A DNA stretch of 64,000 nucleotides from HXMU1420-13 sp965601825 (GCA_965601825.1 OZ271839.1:558001-622000); one strand, 5' to 3'; counted from the first letter of the stretch, positions 50,816-61,254 are shown. Notes: a model not told the origin generated them from the letters alone. Numbers and translations: made by a program.

Positions 50816-53017
50816 TCACAACCTAAGTGTATGAACGTACTTTACCATAATAGCTCTATTCTCAGAGGTAGGTAGATTCGGAATTACAGAATTGGGATTA
50901 TTATTTATCACCTCATTATATACGAGGTAAAAATCATTGCCGTCAATTGGATTATATCTCAATCTAAAGTTTAACGCACTAATTTCTGCTAGTGAATTAT
51001 ACTGGGCAATGGTTGATATGCTCCATTTCACATTTAACGACACAGTTGTATTAAGTCGCGCTAAGTGTGATTCGAATGTTTGCCCCAAATCCGAAAACTC
51101 AATATTTGAATACTGATAAGATCCGGAAAATTGAAGGAATCGTGATGCTACATACTCGGGTGAAAATGAAAAACTAAATAAATCACCCCCATAAAACTGA
51201 CCCATATTAGCGCCGAAGTTTGCAAGAACCAACCCAACTGGAGCTGTGGAATAATTAAGTGAATATTCTGTATTGATATACTCATCCGGAACAATTTCAA
51301 TATCATCAGATAAGCTAAATGCGTCTGGTACCCTGTCCAATTCTCGTTCAACACTAAAACTAAATGAGTTTCCCCGATCCCAGCCTAAAGTAAAGCCGGC
51401 TTCAAGTCCATTAGTTTCCAGTTTACCTGAGTCATTGTTGGTAGAATAAGAACCCGTTGATGAAATCTCTATCGTTCTTAGTTTCGCTTCCTCTTTAATA
51501 AACCAAACGTATCCAAGATTTGCTCTATACTGGCTAAAATTAAATCGGCTTTCAAAACCTAATCCCGGATTATAATCACTCCCCACATTGGAGTAACTAA
51601 GTGAATAACCAAACCCTCGTGATTGGCGATTTTCCCAACGAATAAAAACTCTGGATTTATCAAGTGCAACATTAGTAGAATCATTACTGTCATCAGACTG
51701 GGCAAGATTTACCTGCAGATAGTCCTCACCAAAAACATTTATAATTCCATCCACACCATAAGCGTAGTTCTCATCACCATCAGAATTTATTCTTGATGTG
51801 AACATTCCACCGACATATGATCTTTGGTTTAGCACATTTCTTCTAAGCCGTAATACCCCAAAATTTTCTGCAGAAATTGAATTCGTTTTTCTTGATTGTA
51901 GATTAATAAGACCAACATCCCAGGAGTTTACACGTCCAACCACCCTGGCACCACCCAGCATTGGAACTAGTTCCCCTTCATTTATTCCGATTCTTCTACT
52001 ATAAAACAGATTGTTGTTGTTATCAGCTTTGAAGTCAAAAGTGCTGGCTCTTTCTAAAAAGAAGCGTCGTTTTTCCGGAAAAAAGAGTGAGAAGCGAGAT
52101 AAGTTTACAGCCTGGTTATCAGCTTCAACCTGAGCAAAATCTGTATTAATAGTAAAATCGGCATTCAGATTGTCACTAAAAGCATGTTGAATATCCAGAC
52201 CTATCTGGATGTCATTATCATTAATTTTTTCGGGATTATCGTTGTCATCATATTCGTGATTATGACCAATTCCACCTAAAATGTATGGTGAAGTATACCA
52301 AGGGCGCTTGTTTTCTATATTCTCGAACTCTGTTGTTTGCATCATTGATGGTTTTGCAAAGCTCCAAAACCCCCAATCCGGCGGTATTTCCGGATAAATC
52401 TGCATTTCTCGCTTTCTGGCTATATAGCGATAGGCCCCAATTCCCATTTGAACTTTTCCATCTGTTTCCTGAAATCGTAAACTGCTAAAAGGAATTCTCA
52501 TTTCTGCTTCCCAACCGTAATCAGTTTTTGTCACCTCAGCGTCCCAATAGCTATTCCATGACATATTCCAGGTATCACCTCCCTGAGCATCATTTTTTAT
52601 TGATAAATCAGCTCTCGAACCTGTTGCAGATACGTTAAATAATAGTGCATTTTCATTGTCGTCATAGGGATCAAGTACTAATGCGAGACCATCCGCTTGT
52701 TCACTAATAGCATCTCTTCGGTAGGATATTTCCTGAATTTTATCCGGCTCTGAGTCATACATAATTGCTCCAACATATATGTATTCATCGTCATAGAAGA
52801 TTCTGATTTCAGTTTCTTCAGTCATTTCCCCATAGTAGGTGGGCCAGTGCATTACGAGCGGAACAGGTGTGATTTCTCTCCAAACCCCTTCATCAACCTT
52901 TCCATCCAGGTTGATTTGTGCTTCCATTTTAATGGCATCTTCAATACTTGCTAATTCTTGTGCTTTTAAATTCAGAGAAATAAAACACAGGAACACACCA
53001 AAAATAATCACCTTCAT
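50816..53017 (-). CDS. CBM9-like/DUF5916 outer-membrane protein
   Basis: This is a 733-residue protein with a signal peptide (ending NLKAQE). The N-terminal 200 residues match a CBM9-like domain (INLDGKVDEGVWREI, EIRIFYDDEYIYVGAIMYD, WEAEMRIPFSSLRF). The rest is a DUF5916 region, alternating polar and aromatic residues that suggest a C-terminal beta barrel; it ends in VKYVHTLRL, an outer-membrane-like terminus. Function is unknown; the family occurs in many marine Bacteroidota. The next gene downstream on the strand is the GNAT, 47 bases away. Confidence 0.85.
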   Translation of the reverse strand: MKVIIFGVFLCFISLNLKAQELASIEDAIKMEAQINLDGKVDEGVWREITPVPLVMHWPTYYGEMTEETEIRIFYDDEYIYVGAIMYDSEPDKIQEISYRRDAISEQADGLALVLDPYDDNENALLFNVSATGSRADLSIKNDAQGGDTWNMSWNSYWDAEVTKTDYGWEAEMRIPFSSLRFQETDGKVQMGIGAYRYIARKREMQIYPEIPPDWGFWSFAKPSMMQTTEFENIENKRPWYTSPYILGGIGHNHEYDDNDNPEKINDNDIQIGLDIQHAFSDNLNADFTINTDFAQVEADNQAVNLSRFSLFFPEKRRFFLERASTFDFKADNNNNLFYSRRIGINEGELVPMLGGARVVGRVNSWDVGLINLQSRKTNSISAENFGVLRLRRNVLNQRSYVGGMFTSRINSDGDENYAYGVDGIINVFGEDYLQVNLAQSDDSNDSTNVALDKSRVFIRWENRQSRGFGYSLSYSNVGSDYNPGLGFESRFNFSQYRANLGYVWFIKEEAKLRTIEISSTGSYSTNNDSGKLETNGLEAGFTLGWDRGNSFSFSVERELDRVPDAFSLSDDIEIVPDEYINTEYSLNYSTAPVGLVLANFGANMGQFYGGDLFSFSFSPEYVASRFLQFSGSYQYSNIEFSDLGQTFESHLARLNTTVSLNVKWSISTIAQYNSLAEISALNFRLRYNPIDGNDFYLVYNEVINNNPNSVIPNLPTSENRAIMVKYVHTLRL

Positions 53018-53096
53018 AAATACCCCGGATATACCTAAAACTTAAAACAATGTATTCTAAATGACGGTGAAGTCAAAAACTATGAATTATGGGCAT

Positions 53097-53125
53097 AAAA
53101 AAACCCGAGTAAAAACCCGGGTTTT
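53097..53125 (-). terminator. Terminator after the M14 carboxypeptidase gene
   Basis: On the minus strand AAAACCCG and CGGGTTTT pair, followed by T, 17 bases after the stop at 53142. It separates the peptidase from the DUF5916 gene. Confidence 0.8.
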
Positions 53126-53141
53126 AATTTGTTTTAACGAA

Positions 53142-55730
53142 TTAATTTCCTGAATTCCCTCTGATATTTGGTCCGAAGAAAATTGCGTTAGCAAACAGTT
53201 TGTTGGTTCCAAACCAAAAAGCTCTGAAGTTTGGATTATCCGGCATTGCAATAACTTTTCCGCCGCCAAATCGACTTACAACAATGGCAGCTGTTCCAGC
53301 AATAGTTTCTTCATTTTCCGGTGATATGTATCCGCTTGCTAATGGACTATCAGAATAATAAAGTGGAGTCGAATAAGGGTTCTCTCCTTTTTCCATGAAG
53401 ATAGTGCTGTTTCTAAATACAGTTATATCCTCATCATTAAATCCATAGCCAAGAGGATGCGTTAAATCCAGCTTAGCATTGAAAATGGACCCACCAATAA
53501 ACTGTGAACCTTGATCAGAACTTTGTTTAATGTACGGTCGAGTTTCATTTTCTTCATCTTCATCGTCTTCTCTGCTAACGAATTCTACATCTGCTAACTC
53601 TTGTCTAGCTGCCCACTGTACACCTTGTTTTATGGTTAATAGAACTCCCCCATCACGAACCCAATCTTTAATACCTTCAACAGTACCTGAAGACAAATCA
53701 CTATAATTAAAACCGGTCATTACTAAGACTGTATATCTATCTAAATCAGCTCCTCTGAGATCTTTTTTATCAATTATTGTCAACGGCATATGATAGCGCT
53801 GATCCATTAAATGCCACATTTCTCCAATCTCGTTTGAATTGGTGCCTTCACCACCAATTACAGCAACACTAGGTTTTGTGAGCATTGAGAAGTTATTACT
53901 TCCAAGATCTATCCCTTTTGTCGAAAGGCCTGTATTTAATGGATACACTCTGATGTTATCTTCAGATGCTATTTCTTCGATAATTTCCTGAACTTTCATC
54001 TGATCATCCTGGATTCCTAATGGAACCAGAATAGTCCCGAAATCAAAATTACGCTCACCGCTTGAAGTAACACCAGAGAATGGGAGTTTTGCTACTTTTG
54101 CTTTAACCCCAGCTTCAAGTAATCTGTATAATGCTCTTGGGGCATAGTATTCATCCCACTCAAATACGTATGCATATCTTGAACGACCACCAACGATTTG
54201 TCCCGTATTTTTCATGGTACCATCAAATCGTTCTCCAAGAAGATCGGTATCAAATGCGCGGTTATTTAATTCTGCAAATGGAAGATTAAAAGCGTACGGC
54301 ATGGTCCAGGTTGACACATCATAGAATAAGCTATCTGTAAAAGATGTTCTACGCTCAAATAAGGCTGTGATAAACTTAAATTGTTGCTGATCTGTAGGTA
54401 TCACATAAGCCTCACCGGCAGCAAAAGTCTCTCCGTTAGCAGTAATCGTTTCATTTAACTCATAAATCTCAATGTTATGTCGATTGATCAGTTCAGCCAA
54501 GTGAAATGTTCGTGCCTGATCTGCTGATTCACCAAAAACATATGCTTTGATAGTTGACCTGGATGCTTCTCTAGCCGCTTCCTTGTAGAACAATCGGTAG
54601 TGCTCAAGTAACTCCACTCTTAAGTCAATTGCAGATTTAATGGTCGACTGAGTTGCTGTAAACTGATTTAAAATCGTAAACGGGAATCTCAATACACCGT
54701 GAATAGTCTCTTGGGCATGTCCTCTTGAGCTTGCCTGCTCAAATAAGATTCCAATACTTCCCTGAATATCCGGATAAGTGGATCCTTTTCCATAGTAGAA
54801 GTCGTCAAAGCTTTCTCGGGTATAATATAAAGACTGAATTTTGTCTAGTTCTTCTGCATGATACTCAGCAATACTCGCTGTTAATGCCTGATTTCTTTCC
54901 GGTGTAAGCGGGTTTGTTCTGCTTGGAATCCCAGGTTGAAAGAAATACGTGGCGTTTGAACCCATTTCATGAACATCTATCAAGATATTTGGCTTCCAAT
55001 CCTGGTAACGCTTTACTCTTGCTTCACTTTCTGGGTGCTGAACCAGCATCCAGTCGCGATTCAAATCAAACCAATAATGATTAGTTCGTCCACCGGGCCA
55101 CATTTCGTCATATTCTCTGGTTTCTGGATCAGTAACCAATGTATTTAAGCTTTTATGTGAATTTGCCCACTGCGCAAATCGTGCATGTCCGTCTGGGTTT
55201 AAAACAGGATCAAGTAAAATCACTGAATTATCCATCACGTTTTCAATTTCGTTGCCTTCTGCAGCCGCCAGATGATAAGCAACTAAAATAGCTGCATTTG
55301 CTGCGCTTGATTCGTTTCCATGTACGCTGTAGCTAAGCTGAACTATTACGGGCATATTGTTCACATCGATGTTATCTGAGTTATCAGCGTCTCCTAAAGC
55401 CAAGTGATTTTGCCTGATTTCTTCTAACCGATCATGGTTCTCCGGAGATGTAAATACTATCGAAAGCAGCGGACGGTTTTCATGAGATCTTCCTGTTTCT
55501 ACGATAGCAACTCGATCTGAAGCTTCTGCAACGGCATACATGTAAGTTACAATCTCATCGTGACGAGCATGCCATTCACCAACTTCAAAGTTAAGCACCT
55601 CTTTTGGTGTTGGTATTTCGGAGCTGTATCCAACTCCATCAGGTAAATAATAATCTAGTGTAATTTCATCCTGAGCTTGAGCATTGATGAATAGAAAAAG
55701 AGCAAAAATAAATGTGAAGATAGTTTTCAT
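53142..55730 (-). CDS. M14-family zinc carboxypeptidase, secreted
   Basis: This is an 862-residue protein. The start at 55730 gives a signal peptide (MKTIFTF...INAQAQ); the longer frame from 55841 does not. The first 400 residues are an M14 domain: the zinc ligands in SVHGNESSAAN (His, Glu) and LIDVHEMGSN (His), NPDGHARFAQW, DLNRDWM, and the catalytic Glu in SIGILFEQASSRG. The second part contains a class-I amidotransferase-like fold (SVAVIGGEG, TVLVMTGFNY, IKDWVRDGGVLLTIKQG). The family is envelope-associated in Bacteroidota and may degrade exported peptides. The gene has its own terminator. Confidence 0.9.
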   Translation of the reverse strand: MKTIFTFIFALFLFINAQAQDEITLDYYLPDGVGYSSEIPTPKEVLNFEVGEWHARHDEIVTYMYAVAEASDRVAIVETGRSHENRPLLSIVFTSPENHDRLEEIRQNHLALGDADNSDNIDVNNMPVIVQLSYSVHGNESSAANAAILVAYHLAAAEGNEIENVMDNSVILLDPVLNPDGHARFAQWANSHKSLNTLVTDPETREYDEMWPGGRTNHYWFDLNRDWMLVQHPESEARVKRYQDWKPNILIDVHEMGSNATYFFQPGIPSRTNPLTPERNQALTASIAEYHAEELDKIQSLYYTRESFDDFYYGKGSTYPDIQGSIGILFEQASSRGHAQETIHGVLRFPFTILNQFTATQSTIKSAIDLRVELLEHYRLFYKEAAREASRSTIKAYVFGESADQARTFHLAELINRHNIEIYELNETITANGETFAAGEAYVIPTDQQQFKFITALFERRTSFTDSLFYDVSTWTMPYAFNLPFAELNNRAFDTDLLGERFDGTMKNTGQIVGGRSRYAYVFEWDEYYAPRALYRLLEAGVKAKVAKLPFSGVTSSGERNFDFGTILVPLGIQDDQMKVQEIIEEIASEDNIRVYPLNTGLSTKGIDLGSNNFSMLTKPSVAVIGGEGTNSNEIGEMWHLMDQRYHMPLTIIDKKDLRGADLDRYTVLVMTGFNYSDLSSGTVEGIKDWVRDGGVLLTIKQGVQWAARQELADVEFVSREDDEDEENETRPYIKQSSDQGSQFIGGSIFNAKLDLTHPLGYGFNDEDITVFRNSTIFMEKGENPYSTPLYYSDSPLASGYISPENEETIAGTAAIVVSRFGGGKVIAMPDNPNFRAFWFGTNKLFANAIFFGPNIRGNSGN

Positions 55731-55885
55731 AACAGGTTTTGAATTAAATCCCTCGATAGCTGCATAGTGTAACCCTAGCAATTGAAAAATGCTGAAAAAG
55801 CTACTCGTTGAATTAAAAAAAGCTAACAGGATGAAATCCAAGCGATTAGTATCATTAGTACAAAACTAACTTTAGGTATCATCTA

Positions 55886-56308
55886 ATGGGACAGCAACAA
55901 TTACTTCTGGTAATACTTGTTACAATTGTTGTTGGGATTGCTGCGGTTGTCGCAATCACAACATTTGGGCAAAATGCAGACTCATACAATGTAGATGCCG
56001 TTCGGCAAGATATGTTGGCTATAGGAACAACGGCTCAGGGCTATCTGATGAAGCATGAATCGATGGGTGGAGGTGGTGGAGAATTCACGGATATGACATT
56101 CTATGATATTTCTTTCGCTTCAGATTCTCTCAGTTCAGATGGATTGGTTGCATATAATAAAAATGGAACTTACACCCTGTCCTCTGTGTCGTCATCTTCA
56201 GTTCAACTATCGGCATTACCTTCAAATGAAGCTAATACTGAACTCTTCATTGAAATTTATGAGTCTGATTTTGAATGGATCGATTCAAATCAGAATCGCG
56301 ACAATTAA
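55886..56308 (+). CDS. Pilin-like or single-helix secreted protein
   Basis: This is a 140-residue protein starting MGQQQLLLVILVTIVVGIAAVVAI, with a single N-terminal helix and a mature domain rich in Ser and Gly. The Gly-Gln junction and helix are like the type IV pilin class III signal, but the conserved Glu at position +5 is missing (a Leu instead). I recall similar MGQQQLLL proteins in this phylum without known function. It stands alone with a terminator just after its stop, upstream of an NRAMP-like gene. Confidence 0.6.
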   Translation: MGQQQLLLVILVTIVVGIAAVVAITTFGQNADSYNVDAVRQDMLAIGTTAQGYLMKHESMGGGGGEFTDMTFYDISFASDSLSSDGLVAYNKNGTYTLSSVSSSSVQLSALPSNEANTELFIEIYESDFEWIDSNQNRDN

Positions 56309-56314
56309 TCTTAT

Positions 56315-56340
56315 AGGTCTTCAAGTGAAGGCCTTTTTTA
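56315..56340 (+). terminator. Terminator after the pilin-like gene
   Basis: AGGTCTTCA and TGAAGGCCT pair (with one G-U pair), followed by a T run. It lies seven bases past the stop at 56308. Confidence 0.75.
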
Positions 56341-56408
56341 TTTCCTCAAGCTTCACACTTTTCAGATTGAACATTAATTTGTACACTCATCGCCAAAACG
56401 GTTGTTGA

Positions 56409-57674
56409 ATGTCTGATACCTTATCAAAAACTAAATCCACATTAAAATATGCTCTGGGACCCGGATTAATTCTTGCTGCTGCTGCAATCGGAGTTTCTCA
56501 CCTAGTTCAATCAACTCGCGCCGGGGCAGAATTCGGGTTTACTTTGATTTGGGCCGTTGTACTTGCAAACATTTCTAAATATCCCTTTCTCGAATTTGGT
56601 CCCAGATATACCATCACCATGGGTGAGTGTATTATTACAGGTTATCAGAAACTGGGAAAATGGGCTTTGTGGACATTCACCGGATTTACCATGCTCACTA
56701 TGTGTGTGGTTCAAGCTGCCGTAACTATTGTAACTGCAAGTCTTGCCGCTGAATTAACAGGAATCACACTTTCCCCTCTAATTTGGAGCGCAATTATTTT
56801 GACGATTTGTATCGTCATTCTTGAAGGGGGACAATATTCAGCCTTAGATAAAGCGATAAAGATTATCATTGTTGTGTTATCTATATCAACATTAATCGCC
56901 GTTGTAGTTGCTTTTACAAATACAGGCTCAGCACCAAGGCCAGAAGCACCAACCATTTGGACCGTTGGTGGTATTTCATTTTTAATCGCATTAATGGGTT
57001 GGATGCCCATTCTTATAGATGCCTCAGCCTGGCATTCACTCTGGATTTTAGAACGCATCAAACAAACGAAGATAACTCCAACCTTAAAAGAATCACTCAC
57101 CGACTTTAATGTAGGTTTTATTGGTGCCGCAATTATGGCATTGGGCTTCTTGAGCCTTGGCGCACTCATATTGTTTGGGTCCGGAGAAGATTTTGCGGTT
57201 AGCGGATCGCAGTTTGCCAGTAAATTAATCAGTTTATATACAGAGACCCTGGGTGATTGGGCGTATGTGATCATTGTTATATGCGCTTTCACGGCCATGT
57301 TCAGTACAACACTAACTGTCACTGATGCTTATCCAAGAACTGTTTCATATATATTGAACTTAAATCGAACTGAAGAAGAGAAAGTGCCGGTTTTAACAAG
57401 CTATAGAGGCACTTTAATAATAATCTCTCTTATCTCGCTCTTCGTACTATTTGTGGCCGGCAGCCGTTTCATCTTCATGATAGATCTGGCAACAACTATG
57501 TCGTTTCTATCCGGACCTGTATTTGCATACATTAACTATAAGCTGATTTTTTCGGATCATTTTCCGGATGATAAAAAACCTGCGACTTGGTTGAAATTAT
57601 TAAGCTGGTTTGGAATGTTGTTTATATCAGGTTTCGCGTTGATCTTTCTCTATTGGAAGTTCTTCGTGACATAG
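56409..57674 (+). CDS. Atypical NRAMP-family transporter
   Basis: This is a 421-residue membrane protein of the NRAMP fold with about eleven helices. It starts in the family way (ALGPGLILAAAAIGVSH...STRAGAEFGFTLIWAV), but the metal-binding DPGN of helix 1 is replaced by GVSH (residues 28-31) and the helix-6 MPH segment reads GWMPILIDASAWHS (about 196-209). Canonical Mn2+/Fe2+ ligands (Asp, Asn, Met) are therefore mostly lost, and the substrate may not be a transition metal. It follows the pilin-like gene by 100 bases, and a hemolysin-III-like protein follows by 19 bases. Confidence 0.85.
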   Translation: MSDTLSKTKSTLKYALGPGLILAAAAIGVSHLVQSTRAGAEFGFTLIWAVVLANISKYPFLEFGPRYTITMGECIITGYQKLGKWALWTFTGFTMLTMCVVQAAVTIVTASLAAELTGITLSPLIWSAIILTICIVILEGGQYSALDKAIKIIIVVLSISTLIAVVVAFTNTGSAPRPEAPTIWTVGGISFLIALMGWMPILIDASAWHSLWILERIKQTKITPTLKESLTDFNVGFIGAAIMALGFLSLGALILFGSGEDFAVSGSQFASKLISLYTETLGDWAYVIIVICAFTAMFSTTLTVTDAYPRTVSYILNLNRTEEEKVPVLTSYRGTLIIISLISLFVLFVAGSRFIFMIDLATTMSFLSGPVFAYINYKLIFSDHFPDDKKPATWLKLLSWFGMLFISGFALIFLYWKFFVT

Positions 57675-57693
57675 CATTAAATAAATTGAGATT

Positions 57694-58350
57694 TTGAAGA
57701 AGTACTTATTTCCAATTCGAGAGCCGTTCAATGCATACACGCATCTATTTGGTGCGTTGGTGGCATTAGTAGGAACCATTCTGCTGATGATTGATGCTTC
57801 CATCGATCCGGTTTCTTACAAAATTGCATTCATTATATACGGAATTACTGTATTTCTGATGTTTGGTTCATCAGCATTATATCATTCAGTTCAGGTTTCT
57901 TTTAAAACAGAAGAGATATATCGGCGAATCGATCATATCATGATTTATTTGGTGATTGCAGGTTCATACACACCTATTTGTGCCATTGCTCTTGAAGGTG
58001 AATGGCGCCTTGGAATGTTGCTGGGAATTTGGCTCTTCGCGGTGGTTGGTGTTTTAAAGAAGATATTATGGCTCAATTCTCCTCGTTGGTTCTCAACAGG
58101 TTTGTATTTATTAATGGGCTGGATTGCAGTTATCATTTTCCCTCAGATTTGGGGCATTTTACCAAAAGGCTTTTCATTTTGGATTGTAATTGGCGGACTA
58201 TTCTACACAATCGGAGCCATCATTTATGCTCGCCAAAAGCCTAACCCTGCACCGCGATGGTTCGGATATCATGGAATTTGGCACCTTTTTGTAATGGGAG
58301 GTGCATTCTCTCACTTTTGGGCAATTTACTATTACCTACCGGGATTTTAA
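57694..58350 (+). CDS. Hemolysin III/PAQR-family membrane protein
   Basis: This is a 218-residue seven-helix protein starting at TTG. Family motifs are FNAYTHLFGALVAL, MFGSSALYHSV (Ser and His), RRIDHIMIYLVIAGSYTPIC, and FGYHGIWHLFVMGGAFSHF (His pair). PAQR proteins keep a zinc-like site made from these Ser/Asp/His residues; bacterial members affect membrane lipids. It probably shares a transcript with the NRAMP-like gene and with the following peptidase gene (nine bases downstream). Confidence 0.9.
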   Translation: MKKYLFPIREPFNAYTHLFGALVALVGTILLMIDASIDPVSYKIAFIIYGITVFLMFGSSALYHSVQVSFKTEEIYRRIDHIMIYLVIAGSYTPICAIALEGEWRLGMLLGIWLFAVVGVLKKILWLNSPRWFSTGLYLLMGWIAVIIFPQIWGILPKGFSFWIVIGGLFYTIGAIIYARQKPNPAPRWFGYHGIWHLFVMGGAFSHFWAIYYYLPGF

Positions 58351-58359
58351 TTTCATACA

Positions 58360-61254
58360 ATGCTACGATTTCTCTTTCTGGCAGTAATTGCATTTTCTTT
58401 TTTAGAGGTTTCTTTTGCTCAAAATCAATTGTACCTGACCCAACACCGGCCTGCAGGTTTGAACTGGCAAGAGTTAAAAAGTCCGCATTTTAGAATTATT
58501 TTTGCTGAAGGGCAGGAGGTTATTGCCCGGAGATCTGCGAGAATTTTGGAAAGTCAATATGATCTTACCTATGGCCTTACCGGTGGAAAACTGAAAAACT
58601 TCCCGGTGGTGCTAATCCCATACAATGATCTAACGAATGGTTTTGTAACTCCTCTCAATTTTCGATCTGAAGTTGATTTAGCCCCATTCAAAGGTAAATC
58701 ATTAAATCCACAGTCTGGATTATGGATGGAATCTGTGCTTCCTCATGAGTTGCTTCATGCAAATCATTCCAATGTGACTTCAAGGTTTTCACTCGGTACC
58801 GTTGTTGGGATTTTTAGCCCAGACTTCGAGAGGGCCATAAATTTCTTTCCACCGTTGGGAGTTCATGAAGGTTTAGCTGTTTATCACGAATCCGAACATG
58901 GAATTTTAGAAACCTCAGGCCGTTTAAATCATTCTTTTTTTCAAAATCAATTCACGGCTAATCTAGTAGGAAATAATACCTGGAATTTAGGTCAGTCATT
59001 AATTATCTCTGAAAACACAAATCCGGGAGACCGTCATTATATCGGTGGTGCACATTTTACTAAATGGCTGCATGAATCTTATGGCGATGATATTTCTAGG
59101 CGGGCTATTAAAGTGCATCAAAATATGTTCTTTTTAGGCTATGGTTATGCTCTTCGCAAAGTAACCGGTAAGTGGCCAAAAGCACTATATCAGCAATATA
59201 TAGTGGATATGGAATCCAATGAAGACGAAAGGTTGACTGAACTTTCTACTTCAACAGATGACTTGCATTCACTAATAAATAGTCCATACAAAGGAGTTCG
59301 TCAAAACTCCCCGGTGTGGATTTCAGATACTAAGATTTTATATCAAGCCCGGCAGTATAATGCTCCATCAGCACTATATACTTTCGATACTCTTGAAATG
59401 AAGCATTCGAAGGTTAGAGAGCAATTCATGGTTTCTGATTTTTACATGGATTTTGATGCTTCTTCCAATCAACTCTATTTAGCAGAATATTTTGCATTGA
59501 GTCGTGAAGTTTCAAATTACCAAAGCGATTTAATTTCTCTTGATGTTGAAAGTGGAAGAACTAACAGGTTAACGAAAAGACAACGACTGTTTTCTCCTGT
59601 TAAAATCGAAGATCATTTTCTTGCATTGAAACCGGATGGAGATGTGGCCAATGTCGTTAGAGTTGATGGGGAAAAAGAAGAGCTTCTCACATCTTTCAAT
59701 GATAAATCTGCAGTTGGAATCGCTGGCTCAAACCTTAATGAGAATGAATTAGCCATAATAGTTAATCAAAGAGGAATCCAGGCGCTTTGGCTTACAACGG
59801 TTCAGAGTATATCAAATGATTTGGAAAGAAATCCGGATATTGCCTTTAAAGGTGGTTCAATTCACGATGTAACCTGGCATCCATCGGAAAGAAAAATCCT
59901 CTTTACCGTAGATCAATTTCCTTCGATGAATGTCTTCGAGTATAATCTGGATTCTCAAAAGTTAATTCAGATTACCAATTCAAGATATAATGCTTTCGAA
60001 GCTGATTATTCGCCGGATGGGTCATCCATTGCGTATGTAACGCAGGTTGATAATGAGCAAAGAATAGCGGTATTACAAAGGGATGATTTCTATGGTAAAG
60101 AAATATCCGGCACAGAATTGCTGGCAGGGAATGAGCTCTCAGATGCTTTGAATCTACCCATTCTTGGTGACGAACTACTCGATGAAAGCTCTGATTGGGA
60201 AATAAGTGAATATAGTGTTGATCTGAATTGGTTAAAACCCAGAGCAGTACTACCTGTTGCGAAAGAAAGAAGTACCATCACAGAATGGGGCGTAAATTTT
60301 CTGAGTACTGATGTTCTTCAAAGCCAATCTTATTCTGTGGAGCTTACTAATCTCCAAGATATGTTTTGGTACAATGCGAGTTATTCAAATAAGACCTTTT
60401 TCCCGGGTTTTGGGTTATCCGCATACAGAGAGCCAGACTTTGTCACTTTTAACCTCCAGGATGTTGGGCTGGTAACTTTACTACAAGAAGAAAAAGGGTT
60501 TAGTCTTTCAACCAGTTATGTGCACTACTTTAATCGTGCAACAAGATTTAGTTCTTTTCTTCTACGACCATCCATTCATAGAGAAACCCTGGGCTTTTAT
60601 GATTTAGTGCCGGATGAAGTTTCTGATAATGCAGAACAGTGGAAGGCTGGTTTTTATACTCAGCTTAATTACAGAATAGTTCAAAGAGCCCGTGATATCC
60701 AACCTTCTTCAGGTATTCAGCTCTATGCACAATATGAACAATATCTGAACGAAAGTGAGTTAACCCTCAGATATTCCGGGAATAGATATGGTCTTATTCT
60801 GCCAACTAGAAATGGTCTTTATTATGGAGCAAATCTCTTTACTAATATTCTCCCTAAAACCAACCATTCTTTACTGCTTTCGACACAGTTTTTAAATCAA
60901 TCTGCAAATAGAATCTATAGCAACAATACGATCATACCACCAGGTGTAGAACGTGATTTATTCCCATTTTCTGAGTTTGTTGGTCGTTTTAGTTCTCGAT
61001 ATGCGATTCCACTTACTTATCCAGATAATGGTGGGTTTTTAGTTCCTTTCTATATCAGTAATGTTTATATGACCCTTTTCAGTCATACCTTAATTGACTT
61101 TGAAAATTCAAACGCGTTCGGAAATACTCGTAATTTTGTAGGTGCCGGTATTCATTTGAGATATAAAGTAAGTAATATCAATATCGACTTTGGTGTTGGT
61201 ATTACCTATGATTTAAATAAAAACTCCACTGACCTAATTTTTGGTTCTTTCTGA
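58360..61254 (+). CDS. Secreted metallopeptidase-propeller-barrel protein
   Basis: This is a 964-residue protein with a signal peptide (ending EVSFAQ). At the N-terminus is a peptidase MA-like domain with HFRIIFAEG, HELLHANHSN (about 129-138) and a later GVHEGLAVYHES, which give the HExxH...E zinc site. The middle (about 300-600) contains WD40/TolB-like propeller strands (SPVWISDTKILYQAR, EADYSPDGSSIAYVT). The C-terminal 300 residues look like a beta barrel ending in LIFGSF. Its last base overlaps the next gene's ATG (TGATG). The substrate is unknown; one polypeptide with peptidase, propeller and barrel is unusual. Confidence 0.75.
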   Translation: MLRFLFLAVIAFSFLEVSFAQNQLYLTQHRPAGLNWQELKSPHFRIIFAEGQEVIARRSARILESQYDLTYGLTGGKLKNFPVVLIPYNDLTNGFVTPLNFRSEVDLAPFKGKSLNPQSGLWMESVLPHELLHANHSNVTSRFSLGTVVGIFSPDFERAINFFPPLGVHEGLAVYHESEHGILETSGRLNHSFFQNQFTANLVGNNTWNLGQSLIISENTNPGDRHYIGGAHFTKWLHESYGDDISRRAIKVHQNMFFLGYGYALRKVTGKWPKALYQQYIVDMESNEDERLTELSTSTDDLHSLINSPYKGVRQNSPVWISDTKILYQARQYNAPSALYTFDTLEMKHSKVREQFMVSDFYMDFDASSNQLYLAEYFALSREVSNYQSDLISLDVESGRTNRLTKRQRLFSPVKIEDHFLALKPDGDVANVVRVDGEKEELLTSFNDKSAVGIAGSNLNENELAIIVNQRGIQALWLTTVQSISNDLERNPDIAFKGGSIHDVTWHPSERKILFTVDQFPSMNVFEYNLDSQKLIQITNSRYNAFEADYSPDGSSIAYVTQVDNEQRIAVLQRDDFYGKEISGTELLAGNELSDALNLPILGDELLDESSDWEISEYSVDLNWLKPRAVLPVAKERSTITEWGVNFLSTDVLQSQSYSVELTNLQDMFWYNASYSNKTFFPGFGLSAYREPDFVTFNLQDVGLVTLLQEEKGFSLSTSYVHYFNRATRFSSFLLRPSIHRETLGFYDLVPDEVSDNAEQWKAGFYTQLNYRIVQRARDIQPSSGIQLYAQYEQYLNESELTLRYSGNRYGLILPTRNGLYYGANLFTNILPKTNHSLLLSTQFLNQSANRIYSNNTIIPPGVERDLFPFSEFVGRFSSRYAIPLTYPDNGGFLVPFYISNVYMTLFSHTLIDFENSNAFGNTRNFVGAGIHLRYKVSNINIDFGVGITYDLNKNSTDLIFGSF

